Positions 28,255 through 38,308 are shown, counted from the first letter of the stretch. The stretch: 64,000 nt of DNA from Streptomyces sp. KMM 9044 (GCF_024701375.2 NZ_CP113910.1:7192001-7256000), one strand, 5' to 3'. Notes: a model not told the origin generated them from the letters alone. Numbers and translations are program-made.

Positions 28255-28410
28255 CACACGCACGCTGCTCGCCTGCCGGGTCCGCTGCGCCCCAGCACGC
28301 TCGTCTTCTGGGACAACCGCTGCGTACAGCACCACGCCATCTACGACTACTACCCGCACACCCGCTACGGTCGCCGGGTCGCGATCAACGGCGGCCCGCT
28401 GAAGAGCTGA
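28255..28410 (+). pseudogene. TauD/TfdA dioxygenase C-terminal fragment
   Basis: 52 codons ending at TGA 28408-28410 match the end of taurine dioxygenase: LRPSTLVFWDNRCVQHHAI and YDYYPHTRYGRRVAI. The last metal histidine (CVQHHA) and the arginine that binds 2-oxoglutarate (GRR) are present but the HxD part is gone. It abuts the DUF1080 relic head to head. Confidence 0.75.
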
Positions 28411-28482
28411 CCGGCTGCTGAGACCGCACACCCGGTCTTCGGGCCGGGTGCTCCACGCTGCCACGGCTCACCCGGCCGTCCT

Positions 28483-29694
28483 TCACACCCTCCGCTCCAG
28501 GAAGGCCGACAGGCCCGACAGGAGCCGGTCGACGTCCTCGTTGCCGGTGTAGGGGGCCAGCCCGATACGGAGTCCACCGGTGTCTTCGAGGCCGAGGCGG
28601 CGGGACGCCTCCAGTGCGTAGAAACTGCCGGAGGGTGCGTGGACGCCGCGGCCGGCCAGGAAGCGGTAGGCGTCCACGGTGCGGTGGCCGTCGAGGGTGA
28701 CGAGCAGGGTCGGGGTACGCCGGGCCGCGCGGGACCGGACGGTGACCTGCTCGATGGCCGCCAGTCCTTTCTCGAGCCGGTGGCGCATCGTACCCTCGTG
28801 TTCCTCGATCGCCTCGAACGCCGAGCCGAGCCGTTCGCGGCGGCTGTCGGCCTTGTGCACGGCCAGTCCGGCCAGGAAGTCGACCGCCGCACGGGTGCCC
28901 GCGAGGAACTCGTAGGGCAGCGTGCCGAGCTCGAAGCGCTCGGGAACCACGTCCGTGGAGGGCAGCAGCTTGTCGGGGCGCAGCGTTTCGAGGAGTTCGG
29001 GCCGGGCGGCCAGGACGCCGTGGTGGGGGCCGAGGAACTTGTACGGGGAGCAGACGAAGAAGTCCGCGCCGAGTGCCTCGACGTCGACGAAGGCGTGGGC
29101 GGCGTAGTGCACTCCGTCGACGTACAGCAGGGCGCCCGCCTCATGCACGATCCGCGCGATCTCTCCGATCGGGGGGATCGTGCCGAGGAGGTTCGAGGCC
29201 CCGGTGACCGCCACCAGCCGGGTGCGTTCACTGAGCACGGCCCGGATGTCGTCGTCGGTCAGTTCACCGGTGGCCGGATCGAAGTCAGCCCAGCGGACGG
29301 TGCAGCCGGCCCGCTCGGCCGCCTGTATCCAGGGCCGGATGTTGGCGTCGTGGTCCAGCCGAGTGACGACCACCTCGTCGCCCGGTGACCAGGTTCCGGC
29401 GAGGGTGCGGGAGAAATCGTAGGTGAGCTGGGTGGCGCTGCGGCCGAAGACGATGCCCGCCGGGTCGACGCCCAGGAGATCGGCCATGGCGCGGCGGGTT
29501 TCGACGACGACGGTCTCGGCGTTGCGCTCGCCGGGCAGACCGTCACCCCGGATCGAGAGGGGCTGGGCCAGCGCGGCGCTGATCGCCTCGATGACGGGCA
29601 GCGGCATCTGGGTGCCGCCGGGGCCATCGAAGTGGGCGGTGCCGGTGGCGAGCGCGGGAACCTGTGCGCGCAGGGCGGTGAGATCGTACGTCAT
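28483..29694 (-). CDS. Cysteine desulfurase-like PLP enzyme
   Basis: 403 residues from ATG 29694. Class-V aminotransferase fold of the VC1184-type cysteine-desulfurase-like subgroup: FDGPGGTQMPLPVIEAI at the N-terminus, TRLDHDANIRPWIQAAE, LYVDGVHYAAHAFVDVEAL with the PLP-ring aspartate, and the Schiff-base lysine in CSPYKFLGPHHGVLA. There is no obvious C-terminal catalytic cysteine loop, so substrate is open. It lies 44 bp before (downstream of) the AI-2E-type transporter gene in the same direction and may share its transcript. Confidence 0.88.
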   Translation of the reverse strand: MTYDLTALRAQVPALATGTAHFDGPGGTQMPLPVIEAISAALAQPLSIRGDGLPGERNAETVVVETRRAMADLLGVDPAGIVFGRSATQLTYDFSRTLAGTWSPGDEVVVTRLDHDANIRPWIQAAERAGCTVRWADFDPATGELTDDDIRAVLSERTRLVAVTGASNLLGTIPPIGEIARIVHEAGALLYVDGVHYAAHAFVDVEALGADFFVCSPYKFLGPHHGVLAARPELLETLRPDKLLPSTDVVPERFELGTLPYEFLAGTRAAVDFLAGLAVHKADSRRERLGSAFEAIEEHEGTMRHRLEKGLAAIEQVTVRSRAARRTPTLLVTLDGHRTVDAYRFLAGRGVHAPSGSFYALEASRRLGLEDTGGLRIGLAPYTGNEDVDRLLSGLSAFLERRV

Positions 29695-29738
29695 GTGGGG
29701 GCTTCCTGTCGGTGCGGCCTGGGGGCGCGGTGTACCGG

Positions 29739-30836
29739 TCAGAGGTGCGAGCCGCGGGTCAGCGGTTCCTGCGGCGGGTCGGAGAGCTGCTCGCGCAGAT
29801 AGTTCCAGATGACGGCGATCAGCGCGGCGACCGGTACGGCGAGCAGGCTGCCGACGATGCCGACCAGACTCCCGCCCAGCGTCACCGCCAGCAGGACGAC
29901 CGCCGCGTGCAGTCCGAGACCGCGGCTCTGGATCATGGGCTGGAACACGTTGCCCTCGAGCTGCTGCACCCCGACGATGATGGCCAGCACGATCAGCGCG
30001 TCCATCAGGCCGTTGGACACGAGCGCGATCAGCACCGCCACCAGACCGGCGAACAGGGCACCGACGATGGGCACGAAAGCCGACACGAAGGTCAGCACCG
30101 CCAGCGGGAGTACCAGCGGTACGCCCAGGATCCACAGGCCCAGGCCGATGAGCACGGCGTCGATCAGGCCGACGAGCGCCTGGGACCGGACGAACGATCC
30201 CAGGGTGGTCCAGCACCGCGCGGCCACGACCGGGACGTCGGTGGCGAGCCGGCCGGGGAGCTGCCGGCCGAGCCACGGCAGGAAGCGCGGGCCGTCCTTG
30301 AGGAAGAAGAACATCAGGAAGAGCCCCAGCACGGCGGTGACCACACCGTTGAAGACGGTGCTCACTCCTGTGGCGACCGTGGAGACGATGGTTCCGGCGC
30401 TGTCCTGGACCCGGGCGGTCGCGGTGTCGAAGGCACCGGCGATCCGCTCCTCCCCGATGTTCAGCGGGGGCCCGGCGGCCCACTCGCGCAGCCGCTGGAT
30501 GCCTTCCACCACTCCGTCGGTCAGCTCTTCGGACTGCGACGTCACGGGCACCGCGATCAGCGCGACGGTGCCCGTGGCCACCAGCAGGAACAACACGGTG
30601 ACCAGTGACGCGGCAAGCGCCGGAGCGAGGCCGCGTCGACGTAGGAAGCGGGTCGGGGGCCAGGTGAGCGTGGTGAGGAGGAGACCGACTATCAGGGGCC
30701 AGACGATCGGCCACATCCGGCCCAGAACCCACAGAACCACCGCGACGGCCACCAGGACCAGCAGCAGCTCACCGGAAATGCGCGCGGACGTGCGCAGCGC
30801 GGCGCGGGTTTTCCCCGCATTCAGCGTGGCAGACAT
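29739..30836 (-). CDS. AI-2E family transporter
   Basis: 365 residues, about eight membrane segments. Typical pattern: paired helices at the N-terminus (LLLVLVAVAVVLWVLGRMWP), an amphipathic middle region, then VLGLFLMFFFLKDGPRFLPW, ALVGLIDAVLIGLGLWILGV, and the conserved-type end QQLEGNVFQPMIQSRGLGLH and GGSLVGIVGSLLAVPVAALI. Members export small molecules or act as ion antiporters; AI-2 itself should not be assumed. It precedes the PLP-enzyme gene by 44 bp. Confidence 0.92.
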   Translation of the reverse strand: MSATLNAGKTRAALRTSARISGELLLVLVAVAVVLWVLGRMWPIVWPLIVGLLLTTLTWPPTRFLRRRGLAPALAASLVTVLFLLVATGTVALIAVPVTSQSEELTDGVVEGIQRLREWAAGPPLNIGEERIAGAFDTATARVQDSAGTIVSTVATGVSTVFNGVVTAVLGLFLMFFFLKDGPRFLPWLGRQLPGRLATDVPVVAARCWTTLGSFVRSQALVGLIDAVLIGLGLWILGVPLVLPLAVLTFVSAFVPIVGALFAGLVAVLIALVSNGLMDALIVLAIIVGVQQLEGNVFQPMIQSRGLGLHAAVVLLAVTLGGSLVGIVGSLLAVPVAALIAVIWNYLREQLSDPPQEPLTRGSHL

Positions 30837-30962
30837 GGAGGAACCTTATGGGGCCCGCCGGTTACGGCGATCACGGACCTCTCCGCCTCGCGTCTGTCAC
30901 CGGTGGTGGCGGTGCGAGGCCCGCACGCCGCCACCGGCACGGTGTCCACCGCAAAGGAGCGA

Positions 30963-31866
30963 TCAGCTGAAGGGGGCCAGGGTGATGTGGGCCCGGCGCG
31001 GGTCGCCGTCGTGGACGAGCGACTCGTGGTTGCCCACGTCGTCGAAGGCGAAGGCATAGGCCTTCCCGTCGGCCATCTGCGCGTGGATGGCGCGGGCGTA
31101 GTGGTTGGTGACGGCGTCCTGGTAGAAGCCTGCCGCGCCGGAGTCGGGCTGGTGGGGGTTGGTCAGGAGCGTGGAGCGGTGGAATCCGGCGCACAGAGTG
31201 CGTGAAACGGGGCCGCGCACCTGGTCGTTCGGCGCATCGAGTCGCCTGTGGCAGCCGAAGATGGAGGAGGCGTCCGGCTTCTGGAAGCTGGTGACGACGG
31301 CGCCCGCGCTGTTGGTGAAGTTCATGACGGCCCTGCTGCGCAATTACCCGGCGTGATGACGCCGTGCCGATACGGCCTTCAGAGCGCGTCGCAGATGCAG
31401 GCAGGCCGGGCGCGGCCGAGCTCTGAAAGCACGGCACGTGATCGCTCGCCGAATTGAGCAGCAGAGTCCATGACGTCACCAAAGACCCGTCCGTAGTACC
31501 TGACGCCGGGCTGGTGGGCGAAGGGCGTGACCGTCAGGGTCGGGGCGGTGTACGTCTGCCAGACGCGGTTGACGTAGTCCTCCATGACCGACGCCGGCAG
31601 GGCGCCCGTTTCCACCCCGTACAGCGGGGACAGGGCGCGCAGCACAGTGCCGTCGGAGCGGGTCTGGATCAGATTGGCCCAGCCTCCGGACTGTCCTCTG
31701 AGTGCGTTGAATAGCGCGTTGCGTCCACCGGACTTGAGCCGGCCGGTGCTCGCCGTGGTGCCGTCGGCGCGCTGCACCCCGACCGGGTAGGGCGTGGAGA
31801 ACATGTCGACCTGCGTGCTGTTGAGCCACAGGCCCGAGTCGTTGAGGGTGTACTCCGAGTTGACTC
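30963..31866 (-). pseudogene. GH64 beta-1,3-glucanase, truncated and MITE-interrupted
   Basis: The reading begins after a TGA near 31866: VNSEYTLNDSGLWLNSTQVD, MFSTPYPVGVQRADG, SVMEDYVNRVWQTYTAPTL and VRYYGRVFGDVM. A 139-bp insertion follows, then NFTNSAGAVVTSFQKPDAS, FGCHRRLDAPNDQVRG, ISRTLCAGF-like and YAFAFDDVGNHESLVHDG to 30963. Taking the insertion and one 7-bp repeat out gives GDVMNFTNSAGAV in frame. The N-terminal third, including the signal peptide, is missing. The intact enzymes are secreted and cut laminarin to pentasaccharides. Confidence 0.82.
31330..31468. mobile_element. 139-bp MITE-like insertion
   Basis: Bounded by the 7-bp direct repeat CATGACG (31323-31329 and 31469-31475). 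Near its ends it has inverted repeats CTGCTGCGCAATT and (complement) CTGCTGCTCAATT, 12 of 13 identical. It has no coding capacity and introduces a stop into the glucanase gene. I do not know the parent IS. Confidence 0.72.
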
Positions 31867-31957
31867 ACGAGCCGTCCTCGTGACGGCCGTGCAAGCACCG
31901 AAACAGCTAAGGAATTTCCGAGTCTTCCGGCCACGAGCCGCCCCGGGGCGAACCCCG

Positions 31958-32194
31958 CCCGGCTGCCTGTGGTTCGACCGGTCCCGCAGCCTCGCGGACC
32001 CGGCGGAGCGGGTCCCGGTCGAGGCCTTCCACGACGACGAGGCAGGGGCTGCCCACGTACAGTCGGCGCATTTCGGGGCCGTGCGGCGAACCCTGCTTCC
32101 CTGCCCGGCCGCGACGCCCTGCGTCGTGAACGCCACGGTTGCGCAGGACGACTGGTCTCCGCTGGGCGAGATGAGCGTCCCCGAGGAGAAGCGA
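31958..32194 (+). pseudogene. Antibiotic biosynthesis monooxygenase-like fragment
   Basis: 79 codons: PPGCLWFDRSRSLADPAERV, VEAFHDDEAGAAHVQSAHFG and VNATVAQDDWSPLGEMSVPE. This is the dimeric ferredoxin-fold ABM/putative quinol monooxygenase core, lacking the N-terminal strand; no stop follows directly, the frame running on into unrelated sequence. It lies between the glucanase and DMT relics. Confidence 0.65.
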
Positions 32195-32273
32195 CGCACC
32201 CCCGTGAGGCCGCACGGTACCTGCCCCGCTCCGTCCGGCGTCCAGCGGCTCACGGCCGTCCATGGGCAACGCC

Positions 32274-33225
32274 TCATCGAGCATCGGCATCGGCATCGGG
32301 GCGGTTCTCGCTGTTCAGGGCATGGGCGAGCGGCAGTCTCGAGAGCGCCGGCGCGCCCGTCACGATCAGGGCGACGCCCAGTAGTCGGGGCAGGAGTTAC
32401 CAGCCCGACCGCACGTACTCGGCGTAGACCGTGATACCGAGCGCCAGGCTCACGCCCGCGTCGCCGAGTGTGAGCGCGGGCTGGGACGCGACCAGTGGCC
32501 CCGCCTGCATCGCGTTCTCCAGAAGGAACAGCGCCGACGCGCCGAACAGGGCGAAGCCGTAGGTCTGCCAGGCCGTGAGGAACGCGGTGACACCGCCGTC
32601 GTCGAGTGCGTGCATCGATGCCTTCATCAGCGCCGCGGTCACCGCGTAGGCGACAGCGGTGGCCGGCCCGAAGCAGGCCGCACGGGTGCGGCCCTCGGGC
32701 CGGCGGAGCGCTGCGAGCACGAGGGAGGCAGACGATCGCCGTGGTACAGAGGGCAAGTGCCAGGACCCACCGGTCCAGCGGCACGTGTGTGCGGTTCCCC
32801 TCGGGCGACACGGCGGCCAGGGCGACGGCCAGCCCTGCCACCACGGCGAGGGCGGCCACCCAGCCGGAGCGGGACAGCCGTCCTCGCAGCACCACCGTGG
32901 CGATGGCCAGTGCGAGCGGCAGCTCGAGCACGAAGAGCGGCTGAACGACCGTCAGCGGCCCCGTCGCCAGGGCCGCAGCCTGGCAGAGCGCCGCCGTGAT
33001 GACGGCGAGGATGCCGGCGAGCCAGACGGGGCGCCGCGGGAGATCGAGCATCAAGGCGGCCCGCAGCTTGTCGGTCCGGGGCACGCTCAGGGCCGTCTTG
33101 CGCTGGAGGACAGTCGCGAGAGCGTTGCTGGACGCGGCGCCCAGTGCGAACAGGACCGGCAGCAAGATGTCCGCGGTGCGGGAGTCCTCCAAAGTGACAA
33201 GACGGCCCACCCTCAGGCCTGCCAT
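32274..33225 (-). pseudogene. DMT-superfamily permease, frameshifted and with a stop
   Basis: From ATG 33225: LPVLFALGAASSNALATVLQ, QKAALSVP-like, QAAALATGPLTVVQPLFVLE, LALCTTAIVCLP; a frame change near 32745 continues with ATAVAYAVTAALMKASMHAL and LGITVYAEYVRSGW. A TAA follows where the frame then goes on for 39 codons (LLGVALIVTGAPALSRLPLA) to a second stop at 32274, which I take as the original end. Nine or ten membrane segments in all, as usual for the Streptomyces DMT permeases. Confidence 0.78.
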
Positions 33226-33286
33226 ACTGATCCGCCTCCCTGTTCCTCGCGAACACGCGAGGGGTGTGTCGCGCCCGTCCCTGCGT

Positions 33287-34477
33287 TCACGTCCGTGCCG
33301 GTACCGGTCGCCGGAGGAGGTAGACGGCCGCGGTCACGACCAGGAGTGCCATACAGGCGATGAACACCAGGCCCGCTCCCTCCAGGCCGATCGGGCCCGT
33401 CAGTACTCCCACACCGATCACCGGCACCGAGATACCCGCGTAGGCCACGACGAACAGCGTCGAGATCACGGCCGCCCGCTCGCCCGCCGGAGATGCCCCG
33501 GCCACCGCGGTCAGCGCCCCGCGGAAGGCCAGCCCCTGCCCGGCGCCACCGACGAGCGCGCTCAGCACCACCAGCGAAAGCAGGTCCCAGTGCAACGCGC
33601 CCGCGAGCAGAGCCAGACCGGCGAAAAGCCCGGCGCATCCCCAGGGCAGCGACCGCGCCGGACCGATCCGGCCGACGGTCAGTTGGCCGGCCGTGGAGGC
33701 GAAGAAGGCCAGCGCGACGACCAGGCCGCTCACGGCCCGGTTGTGCACGTTCAGGAACTCGGCGAGGAACGCCGGACTGACCGACGTGAAGACCCCGAAC
33801 AGCGCGAAGCCCACGAACGAGGCGATCGCCGCCGAACCGAACACCGCCCGCGTCTGAGGAGGCACTCCGGGCCGTCGCGGACGTGCGGTGCTCGGAGGCC
33901 GCCGCTCACGTACGGTCTCCGGAAGCCGGAGCAGGACAACGGCCGAGCAGGCCACCAGGGCCAGGTGCGCGGCGAACGGCAGGTGCAGCGGCCAGGGCGC
34001 GTACTGCGACAGCACTCCCGCGAGCAGCGGACCGCATCCCAGCCCGCCCATGTTGGCTGCGGTGGCGACGAACGTGGCACGAGAGGCGCCGCCGTAGGGT
34101 GCCAGTTCCATGACGTACGCGGTGGCGGCCCCGGTGAACAGGCCGGCGGACAGTCCCGACAGCAGCCGCCCCGTGTACAGCCATCCCAGGCCGGTGGCGC
34201 ACAGGAAGCATAGGGCGCTCAGGGCCGCGAACCCCAGGCCCCACAGCAGCGCCGGGCGCCTGCCCACCGTGTCCGAGACGCTGCCCGCCAGCAGCAGGAC
34301 ACCGATGACGCCGAATGCGTACACGGCGTACACGACGGTGACGGTCAGCTCGGAGAACCCGAACTTTTCCTGGTAGAGGCCGTAGAGGGGGGTCGGCAGC
34401 GTGGTGCCGACCATGCATACGGCGAACAGCGCACCGCCGAGCACACACGCGCGCCACCTCTGGCGATCACCGCCCAT
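33287..34477 (-). CDS. MFS transporter
   Basis: 396 residues from ATG 34477, twelve predicted membrane segments. TM1-TM2 TTLPTPLYGLYQEKFGFSE, the MFS loop motif A region GSVSDTVGRRPALLWGLGF, TM5 MGGLGCGPLLAGVLSQYAPW (motif C like, antiporter type) and a second half starting FGSAAIASFVGFALFGVFTS. It looks like a proton-driven drug or metabolite exporter. Divergent from the acyltransferase relic at 34680. Confidence 0.9.
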   Translation of the reverse strand: MGGDRQRWRACVLGGALFAVCMVGTTLPTPLYGLYQEKFGFSELTVTVVYAVYAFGVIGVLLLAGSVSDTVGRRPALLWGLGFAALSALCFLCATGLGWLYTGRLLSGLSAGLFTGAATAYVMELAPYGGASRATFVATAANMGGLGCGPLLAGVLSQYAPWPLHLPFAAHLALVACSAVVLLRLPETVRERRPPSTARPRRPGVPPQTRAVFGSAAIASFVGFALFGVFTSVSPAFLAEFLNVHNRAVSGLVVALAFFASTAGQLTVGRIGPARSLPWGCAGLFAGLALLAGALHWDLLSLVVLSALVGGAGQGLAFRGALTAVAGASPAGERAAVISTLFVVAYAGISVPVIGVGVLTGPIGLEGAGLVFIACMALLVVTAAVYLLRRPVPART

Positions 34478-34679
34478 GCCGCCGACGGTAACCCCGTCCG
34501 TGCCGCGGTTGCGCCCGGCACGCCAAGCGCCCGGCGGAAGCAGGGAAGCAACCGGGCGCTGCCCTCGCCCCGTGTCATGGGGGAAGCCACGCGGTACCCG
34601 CAGGTGCGGATACTCATGTGCCGGAAGGCCTCGGCACGTGAAGCTGGCGAGCAGGTATTCCCGTGTCGAAAGGCCGACC

Positions 34680-35347
34680 ATGCTCAGCCGTGCTGCCGCT
34701 GCCCTGCTGCCCTTCTTCGGGCACCTCACCGTCACCCGCGAGGCGGACGGACCGTGCCCCGTGGGCAGTGCCTTCGTCGCCAACCACGACTCGTTGGCCG
34801 ACCCGGCGGTCGTACTGACCGCCCTGCGGTCCGTGGGCGTGAGGCCGGCGGTCCTGGCCACGGCGGGTCTCTGGCGCGTACCGGTGCTGGGCCGGTCGTT
34901 GCCCAGGGAGGGGCACATTTCCGTCCACCGGGGATCGGCGCGGGCGGCGGAGGCCCTCGCAGCCGCGGCCGAGGTGCTCGGAGCGGGGCGTCACGTACTC
35001 ATCTACGCCGAAGGTGGTCTCCCCCGGGCCAGGACGCGAAAAGTGCCGCGCCTCTGCCCTTCCGCACCGGTCTCGCGCGGCTCGTGGCCACGACCGGTGC
35101 GCCGGTGGTCCCCGCCGGTCAGGCGGGGGCCCGGCGTCTCTGTTCGGAAACGGCCGCGAAGCAACTGACCGGTGTGCTCACTGCCCCGGTGGGCCGCCCC
35201 CGATTCCACGTGCACATCGGTAGTCCGGTGCGTCTGCCGGCGAAGACGGCGCAAGGTACGTCTGTTGCGCATGGTGCGGTCAGTGCCGCCTGGCGGCGAG
35301 CGGCACACGCCGTCGGTGAAGCGTCCCACAGGCCCGGGAACCGTTGA
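34680..35347 (+). pseudogene. 1-acylglycerol-3-phosphate acyltransferase (PlsC-type), frameshifted
   Basis: From ATG 34680: PlsC HX4D motif in FVANHDSLADPAVVL, GRSLPREGHISVHRGSARAA and the EGG box in LIYAEGG. The frame changes near 35015-35030 and continues PFRTGLARLVATTGAPVVPA (motif IV-like) and RFHVHIGSPVRLPAK to TGA 35345. Together a complete soluble-type acyltransferase of about 220 residues, broken by one indel. Confidence 0.78.
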
Positions 35348-35729
35348 GGGCGGCGGAGTCCCTCCGCGCGGAGCGCCGGCCCCGAAGTCCTCACGTGCGC
35401 GTACGCCCGTTGGGGGAAACCGGTTGCCGCGGCGGCGTCGGCCGCGATGTGCGGGACCACGGCACAGCGATCGTTCCACCGCCGGGCCGAGGCCCGGCGC
35501 ACTGCGATCAGCTCCGGTAGCGATCGGGGATCTCGATGTGGCATCGCAGCTCACCGCACACCCAGGGCATCAGACGAACGCGGTGACGGTGCCGCGGGCG
35601 AGCGCGGCGGAGCCCGACAGCCGTTCTCCCGCCTCGTAGACCATGTGACGAGGGTGACTCTGTGGAACTTCGAGATGGGCAACCGGTCGAGCCGGTTGGC
35701 CGCGGGCGATCTCTTCCAGCAAACGTCGA
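35348..35729. other. Stretch with no recognised gene
   Basis: About 380 bp between the acyltransferase relic and the IS701 relic. Open frames here look like shadows; nothing recognised. Confidence 0.4.
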
Positions 35730-35805
35730 AAGCGCCGCTCCTGGCGCCGTAGACAGAGTCGGCGGTCACCCAGGCGATCGGCAGCGGCGAGGCAAGTGCG
35801 CACAC
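35730..35805 (-). pseudogene. IS701-type transposase relic
   Basis: Encodes LASPLPIAWVTADSVYGARS, almost the same as LASPLPITWVTADSAYGQDN in the transposase at 56955-60377. Only the block around the second catalytic Asp is left; after it the two readings diverge. Confidence 0.65.
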
Positions 35806-35860
35806 GTGGTCATGGCACGATCACCCCCGCCTCGATCAGGTTGTGGTGCCTCCCGGGGCG

Positions 35861-36295
35861 CTACCGCACGGAGCAGTAGAGCCGGGCTCCCCGGCCAGTG
35901 GCAGCGCGGGCAAGAGATGCCAGCTCCGCAAGGTGGCTGACGGCCTCGCCTTCCTCGACGAGCTCCCCATCAGCCCGCCGCAGGTGCGACCGCTTACGAG
36001 CCACCTCTTCGAGCCGCAGCGCGTCCTTGGCCGTGAGCAGGGCCTGGAGGCGCTCTGAAATCACGAAGACGTAGCAGCCATCGTTCGTGATCTCAGTCAG
36101 TACCTGCGGCTCGCCGGCCCGCAGGAGCCCTTGCGGACTGTCTCCGGTGAGGAGGCTCTTCCACTCGCCTGCGGCGTCCGCTGGATCGTAGATGCCCACA
36201 GGAATGATCTCGAATGCTCTGCGTGGGCTGAAGCCCTTGGCTGCAGCCGCCGACTCGTCGTCGGGCGCGATGAAGAAGTCTGCCCGGTCATCCAC
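35861..36295 (-). CDS. Hypothetical protein, 144 aa
   Basis: Not recognised. Starts GTG 36295. The sequence is acidic and helical (DDRADFFIAPDDESAAAAKG, GIYDPADAAGEWKSLLTG, VFVISERLQALLTAKDALR, RLEEVARKRSHLRRADGELV) with no membrane part. The opening ADFFIAPDDESA is reminiscent of small proteins that read DFFVAXDDEAA in streptomycetes; function unknown. Confidence 0.6.
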   Translation of the reverse strand: MDDRADFFIAPDDESAAAAKGFSPRRAFEIIPVGIYDPADAAGEWKSLLTGDSPQGLLRAGEPQVLTEITNDGCYVFVISERLQALLTAKDALRLEEVARKRSHLRRADGELVEEGEAVSHLAELASLARAATGRGARLYCSVR

Positions 36296-36328
36296 CTCGG
36301 CATCATGCCCGGTGCCCGGGCCAGGTGA

Positions 36329-36853
36329 CTAGCAGGATCCGCCGGGCAGGCCTTGGTCGGCCGCGATGTCCCGGCTCTCGAGGACACCCGCCAGGTCGGG
36401 GCCCAGGAGCTCCGAGCCCAGGACGCGGCGGAGGTTCGGGAGGAGAGCGAGGTCCTCGAGGGAGGTGACGTCGAACAGGCCGTCCTCGCCGTCCCAGACC
36501 GGTGCGCACTTCCGGTACACCCGGTTGCCGCCGTCCACGCGCAGTTCCTCGACGCCGGCCAGGAGTTCGTCGCCGAGCTCCAGCGACTCGAGGTACGCGC
36601 GCGCCTCGGACACCACTCTGTACGCCAGGTCGTGCTTCTGGGCGTACTCCCAGGTGTCGTCGCCGAGGCCCTTCTCCTTCAGGAGGCCGGCCAGACTGAA
36701 CTGCGGGGTCAGCTTCTCGTCGACGTACATGAGCTGCTCGATGACGACGAGCTTGAAGTTGAAGTCCTTGAACCGGGCCGTGGGGACGACCCCATGGCAC
36801 CGTGTGAACGCTCCTCCCCCGCCTCCGGTGCGGCGCCCGCGCGGGTGCCGCAC
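36329..36853 (-). CDS. DUF6892-like hypothetical protein, N-terminus uncertain
   Basis: The conserved part starts at about residue 26: FKDFNFKLVVIEQLMYVDEK, TPQFSLAGLLKEKGLGDD, LESLELGDELLAGVEELRVD, TSLEDLALLPNLRRVLG. The first 25 codons read through the GC hairpin that ends the ceb operon, so the original start is probably lost or the true start is not visible. Cytoplasmic; function unknown. Confidence 0.6.
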   Translation of the reverse strand: MRHPRGRRTGGGGGAFTRCHGVVPTARFKDFNFKLVVIEQLMYVDEKLTPQFSLAGLLKEKGLGDDTWEYAQKHDLAYRVVSEARAYLESLELGDELLAGVEELRVDGGNRVYRKCAPVWDGEDGLFDVTSLEDLALLPNLRRVLGSELLGPDLAGVLESRDIAADQGLPGGSC

Positions 36854-36856
36854 CGG
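36825..36856 (-). terminator. Terminator of the ceb-bglC operon
   Basis: CCGGTGCGGCGCCCGC (36825-36840) faces GCGGGTGCCGCACCGG (36841-36856): 15 of 16 pairs plus one G-U, no spacer. It lies 12 bp past the bglC stop. Confidence 0.75.
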
Positions 36857-36868
36857 GCCGATACCGGG

Positions 36869-38308
36869 TCAGGCTCCGGGGAGGATGCCGCTGCGGACCA
36901 CTTCGGAGTACCAGCGGGCGCTGGCCTTCGGGATGCGGGTGCCGGTCGGGTAGTCCACGTAGACGGCGCCGAAGCGCTTGCTGTAGCCGTGGGCCCACTC
37001 GAAGTTGTCCAGCAGGGACCAGAGGAAGTAGCCGCGTACGTCGACGCCGTCCACGATGGCCCGGTGGACGGCGGCCAGGTGGTCGCGCACATACGCGATG
37101 CGCGCGGGGTCGTTGACCTGCCCCGAGGGGTCGGCGTAGTCGTCGAACGCCGCGCCGTTCTCGGTGATGTACAACGGCAGCCGCGGGAAGTCGGCGGCCA
37201 GGCGGCGCAGCAGGTCGTACAGGCCGGTGGGGTCGACGGCCCAGCCCATGGCGGTGGTCTCGCCGGGCGGCTGGTGGAAGGCGACCTTGTCGGCGCCCGG
37301 CCAGGGGCTGTGGGCGCTCCTGCCGTGTCCGTCGGAGGTGTGGGCGCCGCTGCCGTCGGTCGCGGAGACGACGGTGGGGGTGTAGTAGTTCACGCCGAGG
37401 AAGTCCAGCGGCTGGTGGATCTGCCGCAGGTCGTCGTTGCGCACGAAGGACCAGTCGGTCAGTTCCGCGGTGTCCTTGAGCAGGTCCTCCGGGTAGACGC
37501 CCTGGAGCATCGGGCCGGTGAAGACCCGGTTGGCGAGCGCGTCGATGCGGCGGACCGCGTCGTTGTCGGCGTCGTCGGCGGTGAGCGGGCGGACCTGGTG
37601 GATGTTCAGAGTGACCGAGCACCGGGCGTCGGCGGGGAGACGGTCGCGCAGTGCCTGGACGGCCAGGCCGTGGCCCAGGTTGAGATGGTGGGCGGCGCGC
37701 AGGGCGGCGACCGGGTCGGTGCGGCCGGGGGCGTGCACGCCGGAGCCGTAGCCGAGGAAGGCGCTGCACCAGGGCTCGTTGAGGGTGGTCCAGGTCTTCA
37801 CCCGGTCGCCCAGGGCGTCCGCGGCGAGGGCCGCGTACTCGGCGAACCGCTCGGCCGTGGCCCGCTCGGGCCAGCCTCCGGCGTCCTCCAGCTCCTGCGG
37901 CAGATCCCAGTGGTAGAGGGTGGCGACGGGCTGGATGCCCTTGTCCAGCAGGTCGTCGACGAGGCGCCGGTAGAAGTCCAGGCCCTTCTGGACGGCGGGG
38001 CCCCGGCCGGTGGGCTGGATCCGGGGCCAGGCGAGGGAGAACCGGTAGGCACCCAGGTCGAGTTCCGCCATGAGGGCGACGTCCTCGCGCCAGCGGTGGT
38101 AGTGGTCGGTGGCGGTGTCACCGTTGTCGCCGTTGCGGACCCGGCCGGGGGTACGGGCGTAGGTGTCCCAGATGGACGGTGTGCGGCCGTCCTCGGCGGC
38201 GGCCCCCTCGATCTGGTAGGAGGCGGTCGCGGAGCCCCAGAGGAAGCCCTTGGGGAAGGTGCGGGCGGCGTCCGGGGCGGACGCGGTCTGCTGTGCTGCG
38301 GTGACCAC
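36869..38308 (-). CDS. bglC: GH1 beta-glucosidase of the cellobiose operon
   Basis: 479 residues. Intracellular GH1 enzyme cutting cellobiose and short cello-oligosaccharides brought in by CebEFG. Start ATG 38308. Signatures: [20 protein letters not shown] (N-terminal GH1), the acid/base Glu in [13 protein letters not shown], the nucleophile Glu in [13 protein letters not shown] and the aglycone-site end [20 protein letters not shown]. No signal peptide. It is the last gene of cebEFG-bglC, 112 bp after cebG. Confidence 0.95.
   Translation of the reverse strand: MVTAAQQTASAPDAARTFPKGFLWGSATASYQIEGAAAEDGRTPSIWDTYARTPGRVRNGDNGDTATDHYHRWREDVALMAELDLGAYRFSLAWPRIQPTGRGPAVQKGLDFYRRLVDDLLDKGIQPVATLYHWDLPQELEDAGGWPERATAERFAEYAALAADALGDRVKTWTTLNEPWCSAFLGYGSGVHAPGRTDPVAALRAAHHLNLGHGLAVQALRDRLPADARCSVTLNIHQVRPLTADDADNDAVRRIDALANRVFTGPMLQGVYPEDLLKDTAELTDWSFVRNDDLRQIHQPLDFLGVNYYTPTVVSATDGSGAHTSDGHGRSAHSPWPGADKVAFHQPPGETTAMGWAVDPTGLYDLLRRLAADFPRLPLYITENGAAFDDYADPSGQVNDPARIAYVRDHLAAVHRAIVDGVDVRGYFLWSLLDNFEWAHGYSKRFGAVYVDYPTGTRIPKASARWYSEVVRSGILPGA

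Noticed and set aside
35570..35720. Possible protein end HPRHMVYEAGERLSGSAALA on the minus strand
   Set aside because: It looks partly like coding sequence but no start, family or boundary could be set.
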